DNA from: Diaporthe sp. PMI_573
Taxonomy: Eukaryota > Ascomycota > Sordariomycetes > Diaporthales > Diaporthaceae
Direction: 5' to 3'
NCBI GenBank assembly: GCA_021399435.1
Contig: JAJTUP010000028.1
Span: forward strand, 682,001 to 746,000
Length of the DNA stretch: 64,000 nucleotides
Shown here: one piece after another, positions 22,421-31,931 of the stretch
How the letters are laid out: each line of letters opens with the position of its first letter
How positions within the stretch are numbered: the first letter of the stretch is position 1
Notes under the pieces: model-generated
Databases searched by the model: none
Seen by the model: the letters and a program-made list of their open reading frames with translations, nothing else
Told to the model about the DNA's origin: nothing
Made by a program: the position numbers and the translations under genes

Positions 22421-24019
22421 ATGCCGAGGCCCCGTAAGGACTTGGAGCGCGTCAAGGACTGGATCCTCGAGCAGCGGCGAGAAGGACTATCCATTGACAC
22501 TATATGTGCCCATCTCCGCGACGATGGGCACGTACTCGACGTCAGAACCCTGAAAAGGAGGTTAGCGGAATGGGGTGCCCAGGAGTACTCGCCCCTTCAC
22601 TCAAAGATTGATACCAACACCTTCGTCGAGCTGATCAAAGGCTACTTCTACCGATACGGATATAGCGACACTTCTATCGTCCGTGATCTCAAGCGACGCG
22701 GCATTGAGATATCTGAGCGGACTGTACAGGAGTATCGTCTGAAGCATGGGATGAAGCGGCGCTTCCGAGATCTGGCTGAACGACAGGAGGCTATTCAAAA
22801 AGCAAGAGAGTTCCTCTTCCAAGACGACCGTCAGTCTTCAAGCATCAGAGGATTTGGCAGGGGGTATCTATACCACTACGTCCGCATCCGTGCCGGCGTC
22901 CTTGTCGGCCAGAATACCTTATATCGCGAGTACCAAACGAACCCAGAGTGGAAGAAGCGGGCCGAGCAAAGACGCCTTGCTGATTGGAAGCACCGAAAGA
23001 ACTTCCAGGTTCCTGGGCCTAACTTCATGTGGTCTCTCGATGGGTACGAGAAGCTCAAGAACTTCGGCTTCTCTATCTACGCCTGTATCGACACGTACTC
23101 GAGAGCCATCATCTGGATATATGTCGGCAGGGGGAACATGACAGCGTTGAGTTCACTCAAACAGTTTCTACGGACAGTGTCGTACTCAGGGGTCCGCCCC
23201 CTTTTCACCCGCTCGGATCACGGTATCGAGACTCCTCTTTGGGCCGGAGCCCAGGCGATTCTCGCCGACCTTGATCAGACAGAGTTTCGGTATGCCACCG
23301 ATGATAACGACCAACGAGTCCATAGGCAGGGAGCGAGACTGAGCTCCTGTCATATCTGGGGCCCAAGCACATCGAACCAACGGATCGAGTCTTGGTGGGA
23401 AAAGCTACTTAAAGGTGTCAGTCAGCGCTGGATCGCGTTCTCACACGAGCTGATTGATAGCGGCCTCTTCCAACCAAACCGTCTTGCTCACCAGATCGCG
23501 GTATATGCTCTCTATGGACCCATGATCCGTCAAGAGGTTGCGGACTTCACGGAGATGTGGAACGGCCATCGCATCCGACCACAAAAGAATAGGGAGCATC
23601 TCGTCGCCGGGATCCCGATGGATCTGTATAATACAAGCGAAGTGGAGAACTGGGCAGTCCATCTAGGGCCTGCGGCTCGAGATGGGCTTGCCCAGATGAT
23701 GGCCGCTGTCGATTCTATCGATATAGACGATCTTCTTGACCCAACAACAACGGACTGGTGTGATCGACAGCTCCGGGATCTTCAGTTCGGTGGTCAGCTA
23801 GATGGGGAGCTTGATCATAAGCGACCACACCTCGCGATCTACTTACGGCTTAGAGACAAGATTCAGGTTCATCTCGACTGCGGGGCTAGTCCGGTGCTGA
23901 GCATCACAGAGAGTCCAGTTGGAGGGCAAGAGAGATTCGTACGGAAAAAAGTACTCCATCGCACTCAAAAGCTAGCTGACAATGCTTTAGCTTCAGCTCC
24001 TCGAGAAGAACTACCTTGA
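22421..24019 (+). CDS. Integrase-core DDE transposase
   Basis: The ATG at 22421 opens a 532-residue frame. Residues about 8-52 (VKDWILEQRREGLSIDTICA... LKRRLAEWG) form a helix-turn-helix-like region resembling Clr5-type DNA-binding domains. Residues about 75-112 form a second helical DNA-binding-like unit. The catalytic core has D207 (MWSLDGYEKL), D266 (TRSDHGIET) and E323 (STSNQRIESWW), the retroviral-integrase order. The D-D and D-E spacings are about 58 and 56, longer than in classic DD35E integrases. The NQRIExxW signature is known from integrase-core proteins of fungi and animals. The frame stops at 24019, but an overlapping frame continues as LQLLEKNYLEPINNG... to a TAA at 24117-24119, as if a 1-base slip had removed about 38 C-terminal residues. 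That stop lies 3 bases from the stop of the convergent gene. Probably active or recently active. Confidence 0.75.
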   Translation: MPRPRKDLERVKDWILEQRREGLSIDTICAHLRDDGHVLDVRTLKRRLAEWGAQEYSPLHSKIDTNTFVELIKGYFYRYGYSDTSIVRDLKRRGIEISERTVQEYRLKHGMKRRFRDLAERQEAIQKAREFLFQDDRQSSSIRGFGRGYLYHYVRIRAGVLVGQNTLYREYQTNPEWKKRAEQRRLADWKHRKNFQVPGPNFMWSLDGYEKLKNFGFSIYACIDTYSRAIIWIYVGRGNMTALSSLKQFLRTVSYSGVRPLFTRSDHGIETPLWAGAQAILADLDQTEFRYATDDNDQRVHRQGARLSSCHIWGPSTSNQRIESWWEKLLKGVSQRWIAFSHELIDSGLFQPNRLAHQIAVYALYGPMIRQEVADFTEMWNGHRIRPQKNREHLVAGIPMDLYNTSEVENWAVHLGPAARDGLAQMMAAVDSIDIDDLLDPTTTDWCDRQLRDLQFGGQLDGELDHKRPHLAIYLRLRDKIQVHLDCGASPVLSITESPVGGQERFVRKKVLHRTQKLADNALASAPREELP

Positions 24020-24122
24020 GCCTATTAATAATGGCCTCTCCGGAACTGAGCTACCCGGCGATATTATCAATAGTGTGGATGAGCTGATGGGGGACCTGGA
24101 TCACCTTGAGCTAGAGTAACTA

Positions 24123-25373
24123 CTATTTCCTCGTCTGTTTACGAGGATGCCGGCTACTTGGCCTCCTCGTATCAACTCCTCGGGTTCCAGCAGCGGGACC
24201 ATGGGCAGTGAAGGCAGGGCCAGCCGAGAGCTCCCTATCCTCTGCCTCTACTGAGAGTGCTGAGCTTATAGAGTCTCGAGCTCGTTTCCGACCCGCGCGG
24301 GTCTCGTCCACGTCGCTAGTAATAACCTCGATCTGGTCTTCTGCGCTAGCTCTCGAAGGAGGTAGAACTGGGCTCAGAGAGGGGCTCAAGGAGGGCGAGT
24401 TGAACTCGCTCCCGATTAACAAGGCTGGCTGTACCTTCACCTCGGTCTTAACTAACTCTTTCTTGACTCCCTTCTCCTTTTTGTACAGCTTTATGGCTGA
24501 CCTCGGTGTCTTGATATGACGAGGGGCCGGGACTTGTGGTCGAGGAGGCAATGGCTCATAGAAAACAAGGAAAAGGAGATATCTGCCCTCTGTTTTACTG
24601 AAACGAAAAGGGCAGTCCTCGCCGAAAAGCTCTGCGACTGTCTGTCTCTCCCAGTCGAGGTCGCTCAGCTCCGTGATACCCTCTTTAATATGGGCGTTCT
24701 GAACGAGTCTCTTGTCGAATTGAAGAACAGAAGAGAGGGCGGGCTTGTCCTTGAACTGAGGGAAGAAGATGCTGTCGAACCAGAAGTGGACAGGTAAAGA
24801 TGGTTCCTCGTCGACAAAGGGGCGCAAAGCGACTTTCAGCAGCTCTCTAGCCAAAGACCACTGGGGCTCCTCGTCTTCGTCTAGTATTTCCCATGGGTCA
24901 GGCCTCGCAAGGAAGACGGTGAGACGCATCGAGATCTTCCGTCTGCTCTTGTTTTGGCTCTGCTTAGCCACAGCCTCACTGAGTTGCGACGAGCTCGCCC
25001 TCATGCCCCTCGCGATCCGACTCTGGGTAAGTTTGGCATCTCGATACACGGCGGCGGGCCGCGATGCTGCGAGGATACGGCCAGGGCCGTCTCCAGAGCC
25101 GGTGAAGATTGTCTGTGAGGGTGTGGAACGATCAGAGGCTGTTAGGTCGATAGACTGTATAGCGGAGGAGGTGGAAGCCGTCTCAACGTCTCGAAACGGG
25201 ACTGGCGAACTGTCGAGGATGGAGATACTCGTGGGCCAACGTCTCCCGCAATATGGACACAAATTCGACCCTGGGTAGCTATCTCGGATGAAATCGTGGC
25301 TCCGTTGGTACGATTTAGGGGCCACGGTCTTCGGAACATCGGGACATGTCTGCGATAGGACGTGATCGGGCAT
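24123..25373 (-). CDS. Convergent partner protein with zinc-ribbon start
   Basis: A minus-strand frame from the ATG at 25373 gives 416 residues. Near the N-terminus there is one CPYC knuckle (about residue 39) in NLCPYCGRRWP, followed by a Ser/Thr-rich linker. The central 150 residues look globular, with WEILDEDEEPQWSLARELLK, LPVHFWFDS and RYLLFLVFYEPLPPRP. The C-terminal third is disordered, with Ser/Pro repeats (SLSPSLSPVLPPS), and ends in a strongly basic tail (RRPSSRHPRKQTRK) suggestive of DNA binding or nuclear import. It lies wholly inside the inverted termini, tail to tail with the transposase, so it is likely an accessory protein of the transposon. I know no named family. The single CxxC pair would need other ligands to bind zinc. 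Confidence 0.6.
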   Translation of the reverse strand: MPDHVLSQTCPDVPKTVAPKSYQRSHDFIRDSYPGSNLCPYCGRRWPTSISILDSSPVPFRDVETASTSSAIQSIDLTASDRSTPSQTIFTGSGDGPGRILAASRPAAVYRDAKLTQSRIARGMRASSSQLSEAVAKQSQNKSRRKISMRLTVFLARPDPWEILDEDEEPQWSLARELLKVALRPFVDEEPSLPVHFWFDSIFFPQFKDKPALSSVLQFDKRLVQNAHIKEGITELSDLDWERQTVAELFGEDCPFRFSKTEGRYLLFLVFYEPLPPRPQVPAPRHIKTPRSAIKLYKKEKGVKKELVKTEVKVQPALLIGSEFNSPSLSPSLSPVLPPSRASAEDQIEVITSDVDETRAGRKRARDSISSALSVEAEDRELSAGPAFTAHGPAAGTRGVDTRRPSSRHPRKQTRK

Positions 25374-25711
25374 ATCTACGTACAAGACAAGGTCAGTCGC
25401 ACAATCTCATGATGGATAGACCCGAGCTTACTTAGGGAATGGATGGGATAGCCCACAACAGCTACGGGTTGGCGATGGGCTGGGTATTGATGCTGGTGTT
25501 GATGTGTGAGTGGAAGAATTGTGACGCGTCACCAGGAATTATCACGACATATTCCCTGGTGGACATGCCATCTAAATGATGAGATACCTTCCGAATAGTG
25601 TGCGGTACTGTAGTCTTGCAAGGGCCCACAAAATTACTAAGAATTTCCACATGGTTGAGGCTTCCCAAAAGGGTTATGTCACCCATGTGGTAATGTGCGA
25701 CCGGAGATGTG

Positions 25712-26038
25712 GCTCGTAAACGGTGGCGCATAAAAGGGGCTTAGAAGTGCTCGGATCGCCGAGCGAACCGGGCGTTGAGGGGTTAGAAGGCGTGGAAGGG
25801 AGATCCTTCGTCTCTACGTTCCTCAGGCATACTCCCCTTCACAGTCATCTCCTTCGCACTCGATCCCAGTGTCGGCAAATTTCTGGCACTTCTCGTTGAT
25901 GACAAAGTCATTGCTTGCGCTGCAGCTCTCCAGATAGCCAGAATACGGCATGGCGGCTTCAGGATTTGACACAGGCAATAACTTTGCACTATTGAAGTCT
26001 GTCCCCTGCTAATATTACCCGCCATACTTAGTATCATC
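25712..26038. other. Spacer, nothing recognised
   Basis: No supported gene between the transposon right flank and the 3' end of the minus-strand gene at 26039. Confidence 0.35.
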
Positions 26039-27200
26039 CTAGGGCCGGTTATCTAACCTTTTGGCCTGAGAATACACCTTATGTTTGTACCCCTCTAACC
26101 ATCCATTTCGATCAAATCCATTTCGATAAAACCCTCCTGAGGGTGAGGATTTGCGTGCGGCCCATGTGGCCATTGAAAATATCCGCCTGACGGGTGTCAT
26201 TCGTCCATACTCTCGCTCGTAAACCTCGTCTTCGGCCTTTCGCTTGACACCGGCATACGCTGATGGCTCTAGATTTTGCTGGGATGCGCTTCTTAGAGCC
26301 AGAGTCAGTTTCTGGAGGACGATGATTGCGTTCCGCGCTTCAGGTGTTGGATCTTCTGGATGACTCAGAAGCGAAATGAGAGGAAGATTCTGCCCGCACT
26401 CCCCTAATTTTTCGCCAAAACCTTCCCACTCCTCGCAAAACCAGAACTCTTCATCATTTTTGTCCATAGATCTCGCTTCACTCGCAGCTTCGACTTGCTC
26501 TTTTGGAAATTCTTCGTCACGGATCTCGTCTAGCGTCCTCAAAATTCGATATAACTGAGGACTAGAGAAGTCCATCCTCCCCAGGAGGAGGTCCTCCGCG
26601 AGAATATTCAGATGCCGTGGGATCCCAACCTTGAGGTTAATACCATCGTTGGCATCCACTCCAGATATAGCGCTGACCACCGTAGGCTGTGTGTTCTGAA
26701 GCTTTTTTAATACATCGGCATCTCTTTATCATCGTGGATTGTTACTCGACATTCCTTTTGAAACTCAAAAACATGGGGGGCGGCAATACTCACCCAGCCA
26801 GCGACTTCACATGGGGGCTTAAGAGGTTATCATAAGACTGGAGGGTAGAAGTCCACGTCTTCAATTTAGGAATATACAGGTCAAAGCGAAACTGAAAGGA
26901 GGCCACGTCAACTCCCTTTCCCATGTCTCGTCGTATATCCTCAACGTCTGTAGCGCAAGCCTCCGCTGTGCATTCGAATTCCGGCGGCAGGTCACCCATC
27001 GGGTTATGCGATGAAGAGTTGAGAGACTCCAGTATCTCCAATAAGTCTTCGGCCGCCGAGACGAAGTTCCGAAAAAACTTGTCGCTGACCCGAGAATTGT
27101 AGTACCGCTGACCGTGATTGTCGATCCAGGACCAATTCTTGCGGACGAATGAATAGCTAATGAGACCGAGACTGCAAGTGGCCCTCGATATACTCTCCAT
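26039..27200 (-). CDS. Hypothetical protein, intron near 26.69-26.79 kb
   Basis: Two minus-strand coding blocks, 27200 to about 26790 and about 26690 to 26039, are separated by about 100 bases. This gap begins with GTGAGT directly after ...HVKSLAG and contains several possible acceptors. I could not settle a splice that keeps the phase perfectly, so the junction (or a small frameshift) is unresolved. The start ATG at 27200 opens MESISRATCSLGL, followed by a helical region rich in Trp and Phe (SWIDNHGQRYYNSR, FVSAAEDLLEILESL). The second block is hydrophilic with LPLISLLSHPEDPTPEARNAIIVLQKLTLAL. No signal peptide or known domain is seen. The gene is divergent from the HET gene, with about 600 bases between the starts, so the two could share a promoter region. 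Confidence 0.5.
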
Positions 27201-27796
27201 GGCTTTCACTGTGGTGTTTTGTTTCTTATTTTTGCGCAATGGTGACGAGATCAATGACTTTTATGCCTAGAAGCCTGCCCGAGGCACTTAAGTCTCGCTC
27301 ATCTCCGCATTCTGACCGCCCTGCGTGGGGGCGAGGCGGACTCGGCCGCCATAGCGGTGGCTGTGTTAGATATGACCGCCTGACTAGCAAAATCGACAAG
27401 GGTTATGTCTCATCGGAGTCACGGAAAAGTCTAAATGTCGAGAGGTCAGGGGAAGATGCTGGGCAAAGATTGCTTGAGGGCAGATCAGGATCTGAACATT
27501 CCGTGCTATGTTACAATTGATACCTAACTACATTGTGATTCCAGTGCGTCTAACCACCCATCTTATAACCTGACCTGCCCATCCCTCATGGATCTCGATG
27601 CACGCTGGCCTGAGCGAGGCTCAGCCCTGACTTGGGCGCCATATGGGCCTGAGCGGTGCTGCGGTGCCTTTCGCCGATACTACGGTGCCCCTCACCGGGC
27701 CTCCGACGGGCCCGAAGTGCTGCCTTCCAACACTAAATCTAAAATCTATTCGGAGTCCAAACTCGTCCATCTCCCCTTGATCCTTCACTATTCGCC
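27201..27796. promoter_or_regulatory. Divergent intergenic region, HET gene side
   Basis: The 596 bases between the divergent starts at 27200 (minus) and 27797 (plus) contain no long frame of note and could hold two promoters. No TATA box or known operator was identified with confidence. Confidence 0.35.
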
Positions 27797-29368
27797 ATGG
27801 CGCATCCTATTCGTCCTCTCTACGATTTCCCTTACGGGCCTTTGAAGACGGACCGCCATGAGATCCGATTGATTCAACTCAAGGCCAAAACCCATGAGCC
27901 GAATCAAAGTGACTGCGCTCTCTACGTAGACCTCATTCACGCGGAGCGAGGTCATTGTCAGTCATACACGGCGCTCTCTTATGCCTGGGGGAGAAATAAT
28001 GACCAAGCTCCCCTTCGTATCAGAGATCGACAATACTACATCAATGAAAGGGTCGACGCAGCACTTCGGCAACTTCAGGACAAGGACTCAGACGTCTTTG
28101 TATGGGTCGATCAAATCTGCATCAATCAACAGGATGACGTGGAGAAAGGCAATCAAGTCCAGCAAATGAAAGAGATTTACAGCGAAGCAGAGACTGTTGT
28201 TGTTTGGCTTGGGCCCGCAGAGAACGGCAGCGACAGGCTTCTCAAGCACCTTGGAAGAATGGGGACGTTGATTTGGTCAGGAGATCACCAGCGCGTGTTC
28301 GCACCACACCAGACCAAGGACGCCATAGAGGCCATCGAACCTGCATTCCGCTTCTTATGCGAGCGGGACTATTGGAAGAGGCTCTGGATCATGCAGGAAT
28401 ATACCGTTGCGAGCCGCCTTAAAATTGCTTGCGGCAGTGTCATGATTTGGGACTGGCAGCTCCAAGCCGTCTTCGTTTTTATCAACAAGCTATCCATGAA
28501 TCACCAAGCCGGCTCTTCAGGAGGAAGCGACCTCGACTCAATCATTCGAGACATGGTTCGTATATATAAACCCCCTACAGCGAGTTTCATGGAAGGCGTG
28601 GTGACCAGGAGGAATCGCTACTGGAGGCGAACGGACCGCGATTCGGATTCTCTATTTCAAGTCCTCATCACTACATTAGTGCTCGAACAGGACTATAATT
28701 TCCCCCTGGCCACGGACCCAAGAGACAGGATCTTTTCTGTCTTACAACTGGCCAAAGACACGGCGGAATTTTCCGCCTTTCCAGACTACACGTGGACATG
28801 CGAGAGAGTCTATCGTGAGGCAGCGCTTACAATGCTTAAACAAGGCCACATCGACATTCTCGCCTATTGCCAGTTTCCAAGAGACTCGTCCGACATTCCA
28901 AGTTGGGCTCCAGATTGGAGAATGATGATACGCTCTCCCTGCACAGGTCCTCCATGGGTGAACGATTTTTCCGCCTCAGGCCAAACAGTATCACAACAGA
29001 GTGTATCATCTTCAAGCACTGGTATCGTCACACTCCAGGGAATCATCGTCGGCTCCGTTAAAGAATGCGAGAGCATATGGGATCCGGATTGGTCGAAGCC
29101 TCTGGACCACGCCTCTGCCATGGAATATTTAGAGCACGTCCGAGTAATGTGCGAAAAGTCGCCCACAATCTCTCAGAAACCCGAGAGAGAGAAAGGGTTA
29201 GTGTGCCTCTCTATTGCTAGTTGTAGGCGCATAACCGACAACACCTCCTCAGGTATCTCTGCAGATACTCATCGTGGGACTCTCGACGAGCGTCGCAGTC
29301 TAATCCCTTCCGCACAGGTGTCGAGGATAACAAAAGGGTCGACAACCACTACGCCAGTCCGATCCTAA
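27797..29368 (+). CDS. HET-domain protein
   Basis: The frame of 523 residues carries the three signature blocks of the HET (heterokaryon incompatibility) domain: YTALSYAWG (57-65), VWVDQICINQQD (102-113) with a downstream AETVVVWLG (131-139), and YWKRLWIMQE (192-201). Proteins with this domain trigger programmed cell death after recognition of non-self hyphae in Pezizomycotina, usually in the cytosol, and many HET genes are orphan or polymorphic. The C-terminal part after about 440 ends in a low-complexity Thr/Ser-rich stretch. A GT...CAG interval at about 29199-29252 could be an intron, and downstream sequence (to about 29620) contains frames resembling a displaced C-terminus. The 3' end may therefore be rearranged or mis-spliced here. 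Divergent from the gene at 26-27.2 kb and convergent with the BIR gene. Confidence 0.85.
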   Translation: MAHPIRPLYDFPYGPLKTDRHEIRLIQLKAKTHEPNQSDCALYVDLIHAERGHCQSYTALSYAWGRNNDQAPLRIRDRQYYINERVDAALRQLQDKDSDVFVWVDQICINQQDDVEKGNQVQQMKEIYSEAETVVVWLGPAENGSDRLLKHLGRMGTLIWSGDHQRVFAPHQTKDAIEAIEPAFRFLCERDYWKRLWIMQEYTVASRLKIACGSVMIWDWQLQAVFVFINKLSMNHQAGSSGGSDLDSIIRDMVRIYKPPTASFMEGVVTRRNRYWRRTDRDSDSLFQVLITTLVLEQDYNFPLATDPRDRIFSVLQLAKDTAEFSAFPDYTWTCERVYREAALTMLKQGHIDILAYCQFPRDSSDIPSWAPDWRMMIRSPCTGPPWVNDFSASGQTVSQQSVSSSSTGIVTLQGIIVGSVKECESIWDPDWSKPLDHASAMEYLEHVRVMCEKSPTISQKPEREKGLVCLSIASCRRITDNTSSGISADTHRGTLDERRSLIPSAQVSRITKGSTTTTPVRS

Positions 29369-29615
29369 ATTAAGTCATGAACTACCCTCGGTGGACCACT
29401 ACAACGAGTTTATCACCACTGACGTTATCGGCCTTAAGGATGACGAAGAATTCGATCCCATTCAGTACTGGGAAGTGTGTTAGCTACCGTGATGAAGAGC
29501 AAGGTTGGAATACAATTCCGGGAGGATCTAACTGTGGTCGAGGAGGTAGCGACATACACGGCAGGATGATAAACAGAGGCGTGAGCCAACAAGAAACCAT
29601 CGTTCGAGGAGAACA

Positions 29616-30764
29616 TTAGTCGGGACTCTCTTGGTTGTCGGGGTTGCCGCGATCGCGCGAGGGACAGATTCCCATAGTCCCAAACTTTTTATGGCGTTTC
29701 CTTCCGACGAGCCGATGTTGTTTACTGGCCCGATGCGCGTGATTAGACGGGACACCATGCGTTCGGCCGTGATGATATCGCATCACGCCGAGCCATGCCT
29801 CGTTATCGCGGACGCGTTCTGGTAAATTCTCTTCCCATTTGTCAGGCGCCTCCATCTGTCTCTGTTGTCTCATTCGTTGTACTGCCTTTCCAAAGTTGGC
29901 TTTACGTCCTCCACGAGCCGCGATCTCCACCTCCTTTCTCTCGTACCACTCATGTGAGTGGGGACGTGTCCAGTGTATTCGCGGGTTTATTTGTCCATAG
30001 AAAACCTTTCCTCGCCTCAGTGGCAAAGGCTTTGTAGGTACCTCAACTCCTGCGGGTGGCTGGGAAGAACGCTGTTGTCCGTATATGATTTTGTCTAAGG
30101 CAGATTCATCGTGGGCTTTCACTAGGCGTTGACGCTGCTTTTCCAGCGGTGGAGTCCGTGTGACAGCGTGCATCCCTCTAGAAACAGATTCGGCAATCTT
30201 TAGGGACTTCCTTTCCTTGAGGGCAGTAACGCGCTCCTGTCTCTTAAGGCCCGTGCTAGCTTGTGTGCCTGGTGGGCCCCAGTCACCGTGGCTTGTTCTT
30301 TGCTCCTGCTGTAAGGTTCTGTTGGGAGCGACTGCTGCGACCCGCTTCAACCGAGGAGCGGTGCCTATATGATCCTTCTTGTTTGATATTGCGTTGTCTG
30401 TCTCAGTAAACCTTGGTTCAGCGATGGTTTTGAGGTCATTGCTGCTGGCGTCGTCAACGTTGCGCAGAGTTTGTCGGCCGAGGACGAAGCTGCAGCCAGG
30501 GGATATCGTCTGGTGTAACAGTAAAGGTTCATCGCGAGGTTTCCAAAGATCCAGGGCAAGTTCACAATAGGGACAGATAACGTTGTCGGCGAGGAAAGGT
30601 TTGGTTGCATACGAGAAAAAGCCGGCACGGGCGAGCTGCTCAGGGGCAGGCTTAGATTTGTCGATCTCCCAGTCGAGGTTCCAGTTCAGGAATGAAGCGA
30701 TCCTGTTGTGGTATTGGAAGTAAGAATTGAGATCGCCTTTGATCTCCAGTCTTTCTGGAGGCAT
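29616..30764 (-). CDS. BIR-domain (IAP repeat) protein
   Basis: The ATG at 30764 opens a 382-residue frame whose first 100 residues match the baculoviral-IAP-repeat fold. It has R21, SFLNW, LARAGFF (44-50), DNVICPYC with C64 and C67, DLWKPRDEP, H84 and C91 in SPGCSF, giving the C-x2-C...H...C zinc set with the usual Trp and Asp-Pro spacing. Known BIR proteins act either as caspase inhibitors (animals) or in chromosome segregation as survivin/Bir1 (fungi); this one is much shorter than Bir1. The remaining 280 residues are basic and low complexity, rich in Arg, Lys and Gln, ending around GRTHGVPSNHAHR, consistent with nuclear or nucleic-acid contacts. No intron is required. It is convergent with a HET gene 250 bases away, which makes a cell-death context possible but unproven. 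Confidence 0.75.
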   Translation of the reverse strand: MPPERLEIKGDLNSYFQYHNRIASFLNWNLDWEIDKSKPAPEQLARAGFFSYATKPFLADNVICPYCELALDLWKPRDEPLLLHQTISPGCSFVLGRQTLRNVDDASSNDLKTIAEPRFTETDNAISNKKDHIGTAPRLKRVAAVAPNRTLQQEQRTSHGDWGPPGTQASTGLKRQERVTALKERKSLKIAESVSRGMHAVTRTPPLEKQRQRLVKAHDESALDKIIYGQQRSSQPPAGVEVPTKPLPLRRGKVFYGQINPRIHWTRPHSHEWYERKEVEIAARGGRKANFGKAVQRMRQQRQMEAPDKWEENLPERVRDNEAWLGVMRYHHGRTHGVPSNHAHRASKQHRLVGRKRHKKFGTMGICPSRDRGNPDNQESPD

Positions 30765-30943
30765 AGCTGAGCTCTAACAAGCAGTAGCGAAACTGTTCTC
30801 TCGATAATGAAAATTGCTCAGTGAGCCTGCTCCCTGGGTCGGTTGAGGAGTCTCGGTTTCTGTGTGACCGGCACGTTGGCCAGTTATGCGACATCACTGC
30901 GCTGACTTTGCTGAATGGTGTAACAGGATCAGCGACATATATA

Positions 30944-31300
30944 ACGTGGTTCATCACATAACTAGTGGTTTTTATCAGATAGTGGCGGATTTTTAGCAAG
31001 TCTACCAACTTTAGCCAACCCCAGCACCCACCCAGGGCGAAAAGATCAATACAAGCTGGCACGTATTGGTGCCAACTGCTTCTAATTGCTTATTTTCAAT
31101 TGATTTTATTAGTTTAGAGGGGTTGGTGGGGCTGCAGTGCCAGTCTGAAGTGGCCGACTTTTGGTGGGAAAATCAGCTCCCCCACCAAAATGGAGCATTT
31201 CAGCCATGCAAGATCTGGGACCTTCTTACAGCGTCGCGAGTGACTTTTGATATGTACAGTATATACACTCAGTTTGAACAATTACGACCTCGGCGGTAGC
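30944..31300 (+). repeat. Element end: ACGTGGTT terminus plus hairpin segment
   Basis: It starts TA-ACGTGGTTCATCAC, like the left end at 4571. It continues with GGATTTTTAG and the ACCAACTTTAGCCAACCCC segment shared with 4611-4797. It then carries a CAGTCTGAAG...GGTGGG(A)...CCCACCAAAA hairpin segment also found at 49508. No matching right terminus was found. It probably represents a MITE-like derivative or truncated relative of the pogo-type fragment at 49.5 kb. Confidence 0.55.
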
Positions 31301-31931
31301 TAAGGTCCGTGCATTGTGCTAAACCTAATTTGCTGACTACCGCCAAGCTGTGTGCCCGAGATCCGGTACACCCCCCGGCTTGTCAATTAGCCGGACATGG
31401 CCCCTGTTCCCGTGAGTCATTGCACTAGGTGTTACGAGCTAGCCTGCAAGGAAGTAGGCATGATAAAATCCATCTAGTTCTATGGTTATGCAAATGTTTC
31501 CATGTCCGTCTAGAAGCCACTTCTAACTATGCGCATAAAGAGAACCCCTATAGTTGCATAAACTATAAATCGTATTGGTTTAAAGTCAGAGTGTTGTTCA
31601 ACAAATCTGGGAAAATAAAGTGCACCTTAACGCAGCTTAGGAAGGAGTTGAGAGCACATCTGGTAATTGCGCACTTGCTACATTGCAGCCATTGTGTCAT
31701 CACCTGGTCCGAGCATCCCCCCCTTCGCCTCTGTCAGCAAGCAGAGACGCCAAAGCGACAGCAGCATCTTCCGGGGAGTACAGCGTCCCTACGCCCCAGT
31801 CTCTAACCCCAAAGAGTGCATTGGCTGCTCTTGAGAGCGCACACGAGTCTTCACAGGAGCCTGCAGACAGTGCGCAACCAGCAGAACGACACAAGGCTGC
31901 AGCTGCAAAGCCTGCAGAGCCTCGGCCCAAA
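31301..31931. other. Upstream region of the 31932 gene
   Basis: An in-frame open stretch runs upstream of the first ATG at 31932, but it lacks an ATG before that point, so an upstream exon or a 5' leader is possible. No other feature is recognised. Confidence 0.35.

Larger units (their letters stand above)
22122..25704. mobile_element. Two-gene DNA transposon with integrase-like DDE
   Basis: The inverted termini of about 32-34 bases (left 22122-22155 containing CGGTCGCACATTACCACATG, right 25671-25704 as its complement) differ at only a few positions. They are flanked by the direct repeat AGATGTG (22115-22121 and 25705-25711), a candidate 7-base target duplication. The terminal two bases on each side do not pair (TA versus C), so the exact ends are uncertain by one or two bases. 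Inside are two convergent genes: an rve-type DDE transposase and a zinc-ribbon protein. Total length is about 3.6 kb. Confidence 0.6.
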
